64,000 nt of DNA from Candidatus Poribacteria bacterium (GTDB lineage: Bacteria > Poribacteria > WGA-4E > WGA-3G): positions 1-64,000 of the forward strand of contig JAPPBX010000023.1 in assembly GCA_026702755.1 (NCBI GenBank), written 5' to 3'. Within the stretch, counting starts at the first letter, position 1, and every line of letters starts with the position of its first letter. The translations under genes and the position numbers were made by a program. The notes below the pieces were generated by a model, which was not told where the DNA came from, did not search any database, and saw only the letters and a program-made list of their open reading frames with translations. Positions 8,888 to 17,704 of this stretch are shown here, piece by piece.

Positions 8888-9005
8888 TATAGTAAAACCA
8901 GAAAATAAGAGGACACTTTGGAAAACACAAAACACCTCACCACCGCTGGCAAGGATTGTATCCTCGCCCTTCTACAATGTCTAATTAATCGTAGGTTTTA
9001 CTATA
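8888..9005. repeat. MITE-like element, family A (12-bp perfect terminal inverted repeats)
   Basis: The element starts TATAGTAAAACC (8888-8899) and ends with the exact inverse GGTTTTACTATA (8994-9005). Inside is AGAGGACACTTTGGAAAACA, then CACCGCTGGCAAGGAT...ATCCTCGCC. A near copy lies at 59174-59274, and a degenerate copy at 346-440. No reading frame of its own is present. It ends 14 bases before the yvcK start codon, so it may affect yvcK expression. Confidence 0.8.
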
Positions 9006-9018
9006 GTTTGGAGAAATT

Positions 9019-10263
9019 ATGGCTTTGAAACTTGCCTGCATCGGAGGCGGCAGTGGTTTATCTGCTTTGCTGAGCGGAATTAAGCACCATGCCGATCTGG
9101 AGATAGGTAAAGATAATATTATTGACTTGGATAGTCTGGCGGCAATCGTTACCGTTTCTGATGATGGCGGGAGCTCGGGACGGCTCATTGAAGAATTTGA
9201 CATGCTGCCGCCGGGTGATATTCGTAGGCTGCTGTTTACGCTATCCGATGCTGATGAACTCGCAGGGCTTTTTGAACACCGCTTTTCAAGCAATGGTGAA
9301 CTCGGTGGGCATACGGTCGGTAATCTTCTATTAACAGCGTTGACAGAAAAATTTGAGGGGAACTTTCCGAAAGCGATTCAAGCGGCATCGCGGCTGCTCG
9401 CTGTTCGCGGACAGATCATTCCCGTTACATTGGATTATACTGTCTTATGCGCGGAACTCGCGGATGGTGAGATTGTTCGAGGAGAATCCACTATACCGGT
9501 GAGAGAGAATCGGGAACCGATCAAGCGCGTCTTCTTTGAACAGCGCGAGAATGGAAAGACGCATCATTTGTCTGATGAGACCTATGAGTGCCAAGCGCAT
9601 GAAGGTGCTATAGCGGCACTGATGAACGCAGACGTAATTATTATCGGTCCCGGTAGCCTTTACACCAGCATTATGCCAAATTTGGTTATCAAAGGGATCG
9701 TCGAAACGATTCAGCGTTCAGATGCGATTAAAATCTACGTCTGTAACGTTATGACGCAACCCGGTGAAACCGACGGTTACGCTGTTACGGATCATGTCAA
9801 CGCTATCTTGGATCACGCAAAGATCCCTTTACACTACGTCATTGTTAACAACCAGCCTGCCCCCACGGAGATCATGCAAGAATATGTTCGTAAGGAATTG
9901 GTTTCGCAGCTAACTCGAATTCGTTCGCTTTCCGAGGAAGGGCTTTCGATGCTCTATGAGGATACCGAACATCTTATGGACGTGCTGAACCTTGCGAAAG
10001 ACATCTCTTCATTGTCCGTTGAGACAATGCAGGTCGCAGATGCATCAAAAGTGCAGGTCTCTTATAATCGGGAACAGGAGAATCTGGAAGCCAAAGGAAT
10101 CTCTGTTGTTGAAGCGGACCTCATTCGGGACATGGTCGTCACTGAATTTGGGACGTGGTTGGGCGGTGTTCAAATGAACGTTATCCGCCACGACCCCGAA
10201 AAGTTAGTCCGCTCTCTCGTTAAGATCTTTAGGGACCACCCGAAACTTCAAGAATCGGTCTAA
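9019..10263 (+). CDS. yvcK: YvcK/CofD-family gluconeogenesis and morphogenesis factor
   Basis: The 414-residue protein matches the YvcK branch of the CofD/UPF0052 family: ACIGGGSGLSALLSGIKHH at the start, VTVSDDGGSSGRL, LPPGDIRRLL, GHTVGNLLLTAL, IIIGPGSLYTSIMPNL and CNVMTQPGETDGY. YvcK-type proteins bind UDP-sugars and are required for growth on gluconeogenic carbon and for correct peptidoglycan synthesis, acting in the cytoplasm. GGAG lies five bases before the ATG. It is longer than the about 320 residues typical of YvcK: a C-terminal extension of some 90 residues (from about 320) contains a helix-rich region and ends VRSLVKIFRDHPKLQESV. The usual rapZ and whiA neighbours are absent. Confidence 0.87.
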   Translation: MALKLACIGGGSGLSALLSGIKHHADLEIGKDNIIDLDSLAAIVTVSDDGGSSGRLIEEFDMLPPGDIRRLLFTLSDADELAGLFEHRFSSNGELGGHTVGNLLLTALTEKFEGNFPKAIQAASRLLAVRGQIIPVTLDYTVLCAELADGEIVRGESTIPVRENREPIKRVFFEQRENGKTHHLSDETYECQAHEGAIAALMNADVIIIGPGSLYTSIMPNLVIKGIVETIQRSDAIKIYVCNVMTQPGETDGYAVTDHVNAILDHAKIPLHYVIVNNQPAPTEIMQEYVRKELVSQLTRIRSLSEEGLSMLYEDTEHLMDVLNLAKDISSLSVETMQVADASKVQVSYNREQENLEAKGISVVEADLIRDMVVTEFGTWLGGVQMNVIRHDPEKLVRSLVKIFRDHPKLQESV

Positions 10264-10284
10264 GGAAAGTTACTAACCTTCGAT

Positions 10285-10479
10285 TTAGCGTTTTGGACCC
10301 TTAGAAGGGGTGGTACCTTTGGCAGCGATCTGGTCGGCGAATGTATCACAAATCTGAGACAAATTATCAATGAAAAGTTCCCAACGAAATTCATCTCGGC
10401 GCGCTTTCGCTATTGCGAGACATAAAGCCGTTTCATATAAGGATGGATGATTCTTCTTGCGTACATCAGTGGATTTCAT
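10285..10479 (-). CDS. Small hypothetical protein
   Basis: A 64-residue frame starts at an ATG preceded by AAAGGGG. The sequence MKSTDVRKKNHPSLYETALCL...EFRWELFIDNLSQICDTF is charged and helical with no membrane span. It is convergent with yvcK, separated by 21 bases. I recognise no family; the good ribosome site and sensible composition make it a likely real gene. Confidence 0.5.
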   Translation of the reverse strand: MKSTDVRKKNHPSLYETALCLAIAKARRDEFRWELFIDNLSQICDTFADQIAAKGTTPSKGPKR

Positions 10480-10982
10480 AGCTTTTACCCCTTTCTGAGT
10501 TTATAATAAATAATAACGTGTATATATTTCCCAACATACGCTTAAACGGAGGCTGTAGGAAAAAGGTTACACTTGTTTTTCAAAAAATACAATTTTAACT
10601 TCGTAGCCCAATAAACACGGCATCTTAGGGACCTTTTTACAAGGTTCTTTTTTCTTTAAATCTTTAAAAAATGTGTTGCAAGAACCGTGCCACCTCTACA
10701 AATACCCGAATGGTAAGCATTATGGCGAAAAAATCTTGAATAATACGCGTCTATGCCTATTTTTTACGCGGTGTCGCGACTGAATAAAACAAACACTGGA
10801 AAAGTTGAAAACTAAAGAGCCTTGTTATCCTATAGATACAACTTAGTGGTAAAAAGGTTGCATTTTTTTCAAATAATCGTCTGAATCAGGATTTTCAGGA
10901 TTATAGTGGTCAGCAAGAGTCGGGAATCGGAATTCCCTCCTACAGAGGAGCGAGATGGTTTTGGAATAGCGGAGTGGAAATC
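10480..10982. other. Long A+T-rich intergenic region with two related sequence patches
   Basis: No plausible gene is seen between the small protein and the glnS promoter. GGAAAAAGGTTACACTTG (10558-) and GGTAAAAAGGTTGCATTT (10853-), each followed by a T-rich stretch and CAAA, are related patches about 295 bases apart. A short palindromic patch GGGAATCGGAATTCCC lies near 10922. No transcript or protein can be supported. Confidence 0.4.
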
Positions 10983-11011
10983 TTGACTTTATCACATTTT
11001 GAAGGTATAAT
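10983..11011 (+). promoter_or_regulatory. Sigma-70-type promoter of glnS-gltX with structured leader
   Basis: TTGACT (10983-10988) and a perfect TATAAT (11006-11011) are 17 bases apart. The roughly 100-base leader to glnS contains a hairpin, GACCGCT...AGCGGAGGTC, near 11041-11066. No T-box TGGNACCGCG element is present. Confidence 0.75.
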
Positions 11012-11114
11012 TATTAACAAGATGTTCCAACCTCTATAGATGACCGCTGCCTATGAGCGGAGGTCTCTGTAACACGCCCGAAATAGGACATATATGGTTA
11101 ATACGGTATAAAAT

Positions 11115-12830
11115 ATGAAGCATTCAGATCCCCCTGTAAAAGAAGATACGAATAACCCCACTGACACAAACTTTATCCGTCAAGAAATTGATAAGGATCT
11201 CGAAGTCAACAGATATGACGGTCGCGTGCATACGCGATTCCCGCCAGAACCGAGTGGATACCTTCATATAGGACACGCCAAGGCTATCTGCATTAGTTTC
11301 GGCATTTCCGAGGATTATGGTGGACTTTACAATTTGCGGTTTGACGACAGCAACCCGATCACAGAAGAGAGTGAATACGTAGAAGCGATTAAGCGGGATG
11401 TCCACTGGCTCGGATTTGATTGGAAAGAGCGGGAATATCACGCTTCGGATTATTTTGAGACGCTCTACGAGTATGCCGTCAAGCTCGTAGAGAAAGGGAA
11501 GGCGTACGTCTGTGATCTAACACCGGAGGAAACACGAACGTATCGTGGCACCTTGGTCGAACCCGGGAAAAATAGTCCTTATCGAGAGCGGTCGGTTGAA
11601 GAGAATCTGACGTTATTCCAAGGAATGCGCGACGGTGAATTTCCGGACGGTTCGCGCACACTTCGCGCAAAAATTGATATGTCAAGCCCAAATTTAAACA
11701 TGCGGGATCCCGTGATGTATCGCATCTTGCGTTCACACCACCATCGTCATGGCGACAAATGGTGCATCTATCCGACCTACGATTTCACGCATGGGCAATC
11801 CGATTCAATTGAAGGGATAACGCATTCGTTATGTGATGTCCAGTTTGAGGACCACCGTCCCCTCTACGACTGGTTTTTAGAAGAACTGGAAATCTATCAA
11901 CCTCGTCAAATTGAGTTTGCCCGTTTGAATCTTACTTATACCGTCCTCGGTAAGCGAAAACTTCGGATGCTGGTGCAAGGTGGACATGTCAGCGGTTGGG
12001 ATGATCCGAGAATGCCGACACTCTCTGGAATGCGTCGCCGTGGGTATACACCTGAATCTATTCGAGATTTTTGTAACCGCATCGGTGTGTCAAAGGCTGA
12101 TAACCTCATCGAAATGGGGCAGCTTGAGTATTCTATCCGCAACGACCTAAATAGCCGCGCACCACGTGTCATGGCAGTTCTCAATCCAGTGAAGGTTATT
12201 ATCGACAACTACCGGGAGGGGCAGGTCGAAATGCTTGACGCTGAAAATAACCCGGAAGATGAAAACGCAGGGATGCGGCAAGTCCCGTTTTCACGCGAAA
12301 TCTATATTGAACGTGAAGATTTCATGGAGGATCCGCCACGGAAGTTCTTCAGATTGGCACCCGGGCGAGAGGTGCGGCTTAAGCACGCCTATTATGTCCA
12401 ATGCGAGCGGGTCGTCAAAGACGAAAACACCGGTGAGATCGTTGAGATTCACTGCACTTATGATCCAGAAACGCGTGGCGGTTGGTCAGAAGATGGACGT
12501 AAGGTCCGAGGCACCTTACATTGGGTATCTGCTGGACACGCTGTTGATGCTGAAGTACGTCTCTATGAGTCTCTCTTTACAGAACGTGAACCGGAAAGCG
12601 CAGCGGAAGGGGCAGATTGGATACAATTCCTCAATCCGGACTCTTTAGAGGTGCTCAATAACTGCAAGGTTGAGCCGAGTCTCGCTGACGCGCCGCCTGA
12701 AAGCCGGTATCAGTTCCTGCGAATGGGATATTTTTGTGTGGATCCAGATACAACATCAGAGAAGTTGGTATTCAATCGCACAGTGCCGCTGAGGGATAGC
12801 TGGGCGAAGATTCAGAGAGGACAGAAATGA
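11115..12830 (+). CDS. glnS: Glutaminyl-tRNA synthetase
   Basis: The 571-residue class I synthetase attaches glutamine to tRNA-Gln in the cytoplasm. It shows [16 protein letters not shown] (HIGH at 51-54), NLRFDDSNP, the [35 protein letters not shown] block specific for GlnRS, and [10 protein letters not shown] (K280 region) in place of KMSKS. The anticodon-binding beta-barrel domains follow, with [30 protein letters not shown]. Length agrees with the bacterial enzyme. The stop overlaps the gltX start by four bases (ATGA), so the two are translationally coupled. A near-consensus promoter lies about 100 bases upstream. Confidence 0.95.
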   Translation: MKHSDPPVKEDTNNPTDTNFIRQEIDKDLEVNRYDGRVHTRFPPEPSGYLHIGHAKAICISFGISEDYGGLYNLRFDDSNPITEESEYVEAIKRDVHWLGFDWKEREYHASDYFETLYEYAVKLVEKGKAYVCDLTPEETRTYRGTLVEPGKNSPYRERSVEENLTLFQGMRDGEFPDGSRTLRAKIDMSSPNLNMRDPVMYRILRSHHHRHGDKWCIYPTYDFTHGQSDSIEGITHSLCDVQFEDHRPLYDWFLEELEIYQPRQIEFARLNLTYTVLGKRKLRMLVQGGHVSGWDDPRMPTLSGMRRRGYTPESIRDFCNRIGVSKADNLIEMGQLEYSIRNDLNSRAPRVMAVLNPVKVIIDNYREGQVEMLDAENNPEDENAGMRQVPFSREIYIEREDFMEDPPRKFFRLAPGREVRLKHAYYVQCERVVKDENTGEIVEIHCTYDPETRGGWSEDGRKVRGTLHWVSAGHAVDAEVRLYESLFTEREPESAAEGADWIQFLNPDSLEVLNNCKVEPSLADAPPESRYQFLRMGYFCVDPDTTSEKLVFNRTVPLRDSWAKIQRGQK

Positions 12831-14308
12831 ACGACACACCAAGCAGGACATCGGTTTCCGCTGTGAAAGATCAAATCCGGGTTCGGATGGCACCCTCACC
12901 GACCGGTTACTTACACATCGGAGGCGCGCGAACGGCACTCTTCAATTGGCTGTTTGCCAAACACCACAACGGCAAATTCATCCTCCGTATTGACGATACG
13001 GACACGGCACGTTCCACTGATGAATCCATGCACGAGATTTACGATGCGCTGAAATGGTTGGGCATCAATTGGGATGAACAGTATGTCCAGTCAGAGCGGA
13101 AAAGCATCTACGAGGGGTACGTCGAGCAATTGCTTGAAAGTGGCAATGCATATCACTGTTATTGCACACCTGAAGAACTTGAAGAGATCCGCGCGCAGGC
13201 TCGTGCCGATAAGCTGACCCGTTCCTACGATGGAAGGCACCGGCACCTGACATCGGAAGACGTAGAACGCTTTGTCGCCGAGGGCAGAAAGCCGGCCGTT
13301 CGCATAAAGATGCCAGACACACCGATCCTTGTTGAGGACATCGTGCTCGGTTCACGCAGTATTGATCCCGATACCTTAGAGGACGAAGTTATTGTCCGCT
13401 CAAACGGGATGCCGAACTACAATCTTACCTCAATTATCGACGATGCGGAGATACAGATAACACACGTCATTCGGGGAACAGAGCATCTCAATAACACACC
13501 GAAGCAGATTGCAATTGCGAATGCGCTCGGTTTAGAGGTCCCACAATTTGCACATATCCCACTGGTGTTGGATAGTGGTGGCAGGAAGATGAGCAAACGT
13601 CATCACGGTGACCTCGTCGCTGTGAACCGCTACCGTGAGCAGGGATATTTACCCGAAGCCGTGCTGAACTTCGTTGTCCGACTCGGTTGGTCCTACGACG
13701 ACAAGCAGGAAATCTTTTCCGTCGATGAACTCATCGAAAAATTTGATCTTGAGCGGGTTGGAAAGAGTGGTAGTGTCTTTGATATTAAGAAACTGGAGTG
13801 GCTCAACTCCCACTATATCAATCAACTTGATATAGCAGCGCGGACGGATGCGGTAATCCCGTTCTGGCAGGAAGAGGGTTTATTATTGGATTCAACCGAG
13901 AATCGCGACTGGCTGGAGAGTATCGTAGAGGCAGTCGGAGAACGCCTCACAACGCTACAGGACATCATCCCCCAGACTCGCTATTTCTTTACGGATGAAT
14001 TCGAGTATGACTCGAAAGCGGTCAAGAAATGGTGGGGAAATTCAGAAGAAAAGAGAGATAATACGCGAAAGATTCTGACGAATGTTTCACAGATTTTGGA
14101 AGAGATTCCTACGTTTGACATAGAAACGATTGAAGCGGCTATTTGGAAGTATACAGATGAGAACAACATCAAACGCGTCGCGGCGATGCAGGCGTTGCGG
14201 ATCGCGCTGACGGGGACATCGTTCGGACCGAGTCTCTTTGATATTGTTGTGCTGCTCGGCAGAAACGAAGTTTTAAAGCGGATCCCAAAGGCGATAGCGC
14301 ATCTATAA
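12827..14308 (+). CDS. gltX: Glutamyl-tRNA synthetase
   Basis: The 493-residue class I synthetase charges tRNA-Glu. It has [20 protein letters not shown] (HIGG at 30-33, usual for GluRS), [31 protein letters not shown] and KMSKRHHGD (K254-R258). The alpha-helical anticodon-binding region fills the C-terminus. The ATG overlaps the end of glnS by four bases. Because a dedicated GlnRS is encoded in the same operon, this GluRS is probably of the discriminating type, but that is inference. Confidence 0.95.
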   Translation: MNDTPSRTSVSAVKDQIRVRMAPSPTGYLHIGGARTALFNWLFAKHHNGKFILRIDDTDTARSTDESMHEIYDALKWLGINWDEQYVQSERKSIYEGYVEQLLESGNAYHCYCTPEELEEIRAQARADKLTRSYDGRHRHLTSEDVERFVAEGRKPAVRIKMPDTPILVEDIVLGSRSIDPDTLEDEVIVRSNGMPNYNLTSIIDDAEIQITHVIRGTEHLNNTPKQIAIANALGLEVPQFAHIPLVLDSGGRKMSKRHHGDLVAVNRYREQGYLPEAVLNFVVRLGWSYDDKQEIFSVDELIEKFDLERVGKSGSVFDIKKLEWLNSHYINQLDIAARTDAVIPFWQEEGLLLDSTENRDWLESIVEAVGERLTTLQDIIPQTRYFFTDEFEYDSKAVKKWWGNSEEKRDNTRKILTNVSQILEEIPTFDIETIEAAIWKYTDENNIKRVAAMQALRIALTGTSFGPSLFDIVVLLGRNEVLKRIPKAIAHL

Positions 14309-14326
14309 GGTACTGCAGGATCCTCG

Positions 14327-14614
14327 ATGGAAATTGTTAGACGAGATCGCCTTATTGAATTTGCCCAGAAACATCCAAATACGCGTCCATCACTTAACCG
14401 TTGGTATAGTCTGATGCAGGAAAGGAGTTTTGGCTCGTTTGCAGAGTTGCGTTCCCTATTTCCTCACGTCTCACGCGTAGGAAAACTGACAATTTTCAAT
14501 ATTGCTGGTAACAATGTCCGCCTCATCGTTTCTATGAGATATGATGAAGAGAGAGTCTACATTCGACATGTGCTAACGCATGCCGAGTATGATAAAGGAA
14601 AGTGGAAGGAGTAA
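14327..14614 (+). CDS. HigB-type mRNA interferase toxin
   Basis: The 95-residue protein matches the HigB_toxin family (RelE-like fold): RDRLIEFAQKHPNTRPSLNRWYSLM near the start, then SFAELRSLFPHVSRVGKLTIFNIAGNNVRLIVSMRYDEERVYIRHVLTHAEYDKGKW. The NVRL...YIRHVLTHAEYD segment carries the conserved catalytic-core positions. Family members cleave ribosome-bound mRNA. It begins 18 bases after gltX and is followed three bases later by the partner gene; toxin-first order is typical of hig modules. Confidence 0.88.
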   Translation: MEIVRRDRLIEFAQKHPNTRPSLNRWYSLMQERSFGSFAELRSLFPHVSRVGKLTIFNIAGNNVRLIVSMRYDEERVYIRHVLTHAEYDKGKWKE

Positions 14615-14617
14615 ATT

Positions 14618-14932
14618 ATGGTTCCCAAAACAGAAGATACGCTGGATGTATCTACACTTGAAGCACCTATCGCCTTTCATCCGCGCAGCAAAAGCAAATT
14701 GCAACCCTCTATCAAAACGTTATGCGATTTAATTGATATTGTAAGCCAAAGCGAAACGCATATACCTATTCTATTGACAAAAACCGAGTATGAGGAGCTC
14801 GCAGCACGGTTAGACGATTTGCTTGATATAGTAGGGGAGGGAGATCATCCTTTGGCTCCCTTGCTGCATTTCGTTGGTACGCTTATTAAAAATTATGAGG
14901 ACGAATGTGTTCCAAGACTCATAGAACACTAA
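14618..14932 (+). CDS. HigA-like antitoxin lacking a visible DNA-binding domain
   Basis: The 104-residue protein follows the HigB gene with AAGGAG before the ATG. Its middle, ILLTKTEYEELAARLDDLLDIVGEGDHPLAPLLHFVGTLIKNYEDE, matches the N-terminal helical segment of the COG5499 HigA antitoxins that accompany HigB_toxin proteins. In that family an HTH_3 domain normally follows this segment; here the protein stops after CVPRLIEH. About 45 extra residues precede the segment instead. It probably neutralises the toxin by binding but may not autorepress the operon. Position makes the antitoxin role likely. Confidence 0.7.
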   Translation: MVPKTEDTLDVSTLEAPIAFHPRSKSKLQPSIKTLCDLIDIVSQSETHIPILLTKTEYEELAARLDDLLDIVGEGDHPLAPLLHFVGTLIKNYEDECVPRLIEH

Positions 14933-15001
14933 ACGTTTTTGACGATAAATTCTTAATCTTCATCACGCTCCCAGCGGAAGTCCACCGCAAGGAGGTCCCT
15001 C

Positions 15002-16291
15002 ATGACAGCAAAACTCGCTATATCTGGTGGAAAAAAGACTGTCCCTGATGGGTTAATTCAACCGTGGCCAGAGGTTACCCAAAATGACAGGGACGCGATT
15101 GCCGAGGTTATCGCCTCCGAAAGAATTACCGAACAGCAACGGATTCAATCCGAAGGGCTCGCGAAGGAATGGGCGGAATACATGGATGTTGAGTATTGTA
15201 TTCCTGTCAACAGCGGGACTGCTGCGTTGCATCTGTGTGTCGCAGGTGTCGGTATTGAACCGGGCGATGAGGTCATTGTTCCCGCCTTCACTTTCTGGGC
15301 GACGGCAGCAGCCGTCCTCCATCACAACGCTATTCCTGTCTTTGTTGATATTGACCCCGTAACCTACTGTATTGATCCGAATGAAATTGAGGCGAAAATC
15401 ACCGAGCGCACTCGCGCGATTCTGCCGGTTCATATTCACGGTATGCCCGCCGATATGGATCCGATTTTAGCGATTGCGAAAAAGCATAACCTGAAAGTCA
15501 TTGAGGATGTCGCGCAGGCGCACGGGGCGTACTATAAAGGCAAGCTTTGTGGTGCCTTTGGCGATGCCGCGGGGTATAGCACGCAGGCATCGAAAACGTT
15601 AAGTAGCGGTTGTCAAGGCGGTTTGTTCACGACGAATGATGCGCAAATTTACGAACGTGCAGCGTTGTTGCAGTATTTCGGGGAAATCGTCGTGCCGGGT
15701 AGGGAACGCGAGGAACAGGAATACAACGCGTATGGACTCGGATGGATGTATCGTGGCGATATGTTCAGTCAGGCATTCATCCGTAGTCAACTCAGGCGGC
15801 TTGATGTGAACAACGCGATGCGGATCCGAAACTGCCACTATCTCACGGGACATTTGGATGAAATTGATGGCATCGAAACGCCTGTTACCCCAAAAGAATG
15901 CGAACCGGTTTATTACAATTACGTCATCGGTTTTGATCCAGAGGCTTTGGGATTGGATATTTCCGCACGAACCTTGCGTGAGAAGGTGCAAGCGGCACTA
16001 CGCGCTGAGGGTGTCCCGACTGGACAGTGGCAACGGCTCCCCGTTCCATCTCAAGAGATTTTCCAGAACCAGATCGGCTACGGCACAGGCTGTCCGTGGC
16101 GATGCAATAATTCGACGGTTGAATACAAGACTGAGGACTACCCTAAATCCGTTGAATTCATTGATTCTCACTGCTATATCTTTGATGTCAATCCACCCAA
16201 CGACCTTGAGTTGATGTCGTATTATGTCGAAGCATTTGATAAGGTGATGGGTCAGCTTGATGCCGTGCTTGAGGTGCCAGAGACTACCTAA
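15002..16291 (+). CDS. DegT/DnrJ/EryC1/StrS-family aminotransferase
   Basis: The 429-residue PLP enzyme starts at an ATG after a strong AAGGAGGT. Family features are the N-terminal LIQPWPEVTQNDRDAIAEVI, VEYCIPVNSGTAALHLCV, DEVIVPAFTFWATAAAVLHHNAIPVFVDID, the cofactor Asp region LKVIEDVAQAHGA, and the Schiff-base lysine K198 in STQASKTLSSGCQGG. These enzymes transaminate or dehydrate nucleotide-linked keto-sugars, or act in aminocyclitol pathways, giving amino sugars for glycans. No sugar-nucleotide pathway genes are adjacent, so substrate is open. It stands between two toxin-antitoxin modules with its own spacer. Confidence 0.88.
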   Translation: MTAKLAISGGKKTVPDGLIQPWPEVTQNDRDAIAEVIASERITEQQRIQSEGLAKEWAEYMDVEYCIPVNSGTAALHLCVAGVGIEPGDEVIVPAFTFWATAAAVLHHNAIPVFVDIDPVTYCIDPNEIEAKITERTRAILPVHIHGMPADMDPILAIAKKHNLKVIEDVAQAHGAYYKGKLCGAFGDAAGYSTQASKTLSSGCQGGLFTTNDAQIYERAALLQYFGEIVVPGREREEQEYNAYGLGWMYRGDMFSQAFIRSQLRRLDVNNAMRIRNCHYLTGHLDEIDGIETPVTPKECEPVYYNYVIGFDPEALGLDISARTLREKVQAALRAEGVPTGQWQRLPVPSQEIFQNQIGYGTGCPWRCNNSTVEYKTEDYPKSVEFIDSHCYIFDVNPPNDLELMSYYVEAFDKVMGQLDAVLEVPETT

Positions 16292-16355
16292 TCGGAAAGC
16301 AGGTTTTGCACCGACAACTATCGGCATACCCTCAGAATTAATAGGGGAATTTCAG

Positions 16356-16598
16356 ATGAAAGAGGAAGATTTTGAAAATTATACAGATCCCATCCTTGAA
16401 GAATGCTACCGAATGAAAGAGGAATTCAACGCCCAATTCAACTCTGTTGAAGAGCTCTCCGCGCATTTACGACAGGTTCAAGAAGAATGTCGAAGGAAAG
16501 GCATGAAAGTTGTTTCGTATTATGTGCTACCTGAGAAACGCGAAGAAGAAAAAGAAGTTGATGGTGATGAAACATCAAACAATACACCGTCGCAATAA
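16356..16598 (+). CDS. Small acidic/charged protein
   Basis: An 80-residue frame begins at the ATG at 16356 after AGGGGAA. The sequence has DFENYTDPILEECYRMKEEFNAQFNSVEELSAHLRQVQEEC, a predominantly helical core, then VVSYYVLPE and an acidic, disordered tail. Small proteins with a DPIxEExxxxREEFxxxFN core are frequent near toxin-antitoxin loci in cyanobacteria-like and poribacterial genomes, but I know no function. It lies 125 bases before the RelBE-like module and could belong to that locus. Confidence 0.6.
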   Translation: MKEEDFENYTDPILEECYRMKEEFNAQFNSVEELSAHLRQVQEECRRKGMKVVSYYVLPEKREEEKEVDGDETSNNTPSQ

Positions 16599-16723
16599 AC
16601 CATCAACCCAAAGTCCCCTACCATTTGAAACGGGAGGTAGCATTAGATTTCTTACCAACTATGAACCCAGCATTGGAGATCGAACGACTTTCTCTTTGCA
16701 TATCCACGCTTAAGGTGAACCTA

Positions 16724-17425
16724 ATGACACCCAATATTACAAAAATAACCTCTCAACAGTTCCAAGACTGGGTCGCGTCTATTGTCAATGGCGGTATATT
16801 CGCATCGCGTGAACGACTCACCGCACTCCTTGCAAAGGATGCTCCTCACGACGAACTTGAAGAAGAGTTCCGTGAATTCTTTAACGGTTACTACGGGCTT
16901 GCTTTGGACTTGGAGGCGTACGAGGACTTTGTACTTAAGGATATAAGTGGAAACCACGCATTTTCACACTTGAAACACCGTATATCAACAGTTGAAACCC
17001 AGCGTAAAAGCTCACCACTTGGACGTGAGGCGCGGCGGATGGGATTATCCGTACAGGGCGATCCTGTACCACAGATTAAGGTAACAGAATTATCCGCTGA
17101 TGAATTTCAAAGGTTGATGCATAGCCTCGGAAATTGGCAAATTTTTGTATCGCGAGAACGCCTTGTTAAGTTGATGGAAACAAAAAAGTCTATTGAAATA
17201 GCGGAACGTCTACGTGCTGAATTCTATGAGTTTTTCGTCTGTTATTTAGAGTTGGAATTGTTCCTTGAGAATTATGATTACGACCCAGACGAAGGACTGG
17301 AAGTACGTCCGGAATTCATTGAAGAACTCAAACGTGAAGACGAGTATATCAAGTCTGGGGGCAAAATGTTTACGCTTGAGGAGGTTGCCAATGAGTTAGG
17401 GATTAAGTTGAAATGTATGAGTTGA
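16724..17425 (+). CDS. Probable antitoxin with an internally duplicated domain
   Basis: The best start is the ATG at 16724 after AAGGTG, giving 233 residues; the frame is open from 16625. Two copies of one helical module are visible: QQFQDWVASI...IFASRERLTALLAKDAPHDELEEEFREFFNGYYGLALDLEAY (about 9-66) and DEFQRLMHSL...IFVSRERLVKLMETKKSIEIAERLRAEFYEFFVCYLELELFLENY (about 125-185). The C-terminus, SGGKMFTLEEVANELGI, resembles the toxin-binding tail of RelB-type antitoxins. Its stop overlaps the RelE-type toxin gene by 13 bases, the usual antitoxin-toxin coupling. Size is two to three times a normal RelB. The antitoxin call rests on context and tail. Confidence 0.7.
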   Translation: MTPNITKITSQQFQDWVASIVNGGIFASRERLTALLAKDAPHDELEEEFREFFNGYYGLALDLEAYEDFVLKDISGNHAFSHLKHRISTVETQRKSSPLGREARRMGLSVQGDPVPQIKVTELSADEFQRLMHSLGNWQIFVSRERLVKLMETKKSIEIAERLRAEFYEFFVCYLELELFLENYDYDPDEGLEVRPEFIEELKREDEYIKSGGKMFTLEEVANELGIKLKCMS

Positions 17426-17670
17426 TTTTGACTCGAAACGCTGAACGGGATTTACAACGTTTGGATGCCAGAATTCAAAGGCAAGTTCTCAGTAAACTTG
17501 AGCGGCTATGTGAAAATTGTGATAAATACTCCCACCAAGCACTGAAGGGGCCATACAAAGGGAAATTCAAATTACCTTGCGGAAACTATCGAGTTATCTA
17601 TACTTACGATAAACGGACGCGGACAGTTGAAGTCTCCCGAATTCGGCATCGCTCATCCGTCTATGAATAA
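17413..17670 (+). CDS. RelE/ParE-family toxin
   Basis: The 85-residue protein has the compact RelE/ParE fold: MYELILTRNAERDLQRLDARIQRQVLSKLERLCEN, then HQALKGPYKGKFKLPCGNYRVIYTYDKRTRTVEVSRIRHRSSVYE. The GNYRVIY...VSRIRHRSSVY ending is diagnostic, with basic residues at the positions used by RelE for mRNA cleavage. It overlaps the upstream antitoxin gene by 13 bases. Whether it is an mRNA interferase (RelE) or a gyrase poison (ParE) cannot be settled from sequence; the R/H-rich C-terminus favours RelE. Confidence 0.88.
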   Translation: MYELILTRNAERDLQRLDARIQRQVLSKLERLCENCDKYSHQALKGPYKGKFKLPCGNYRVIYTYDKRTRTVEVSRIRHRSSVYE

Positions 17671-17704
17671 ATCTAATGTCTTTCTAACGCTAAAAGGAAA
17701 AAAA

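Noticed and set aside
11018-11114. Possible T-box riboswitch upstream of glnS
   Set aside because: Only one hairpin is seen; no TGGNACCGCG sequence, no specifier loop and no antiterminator.
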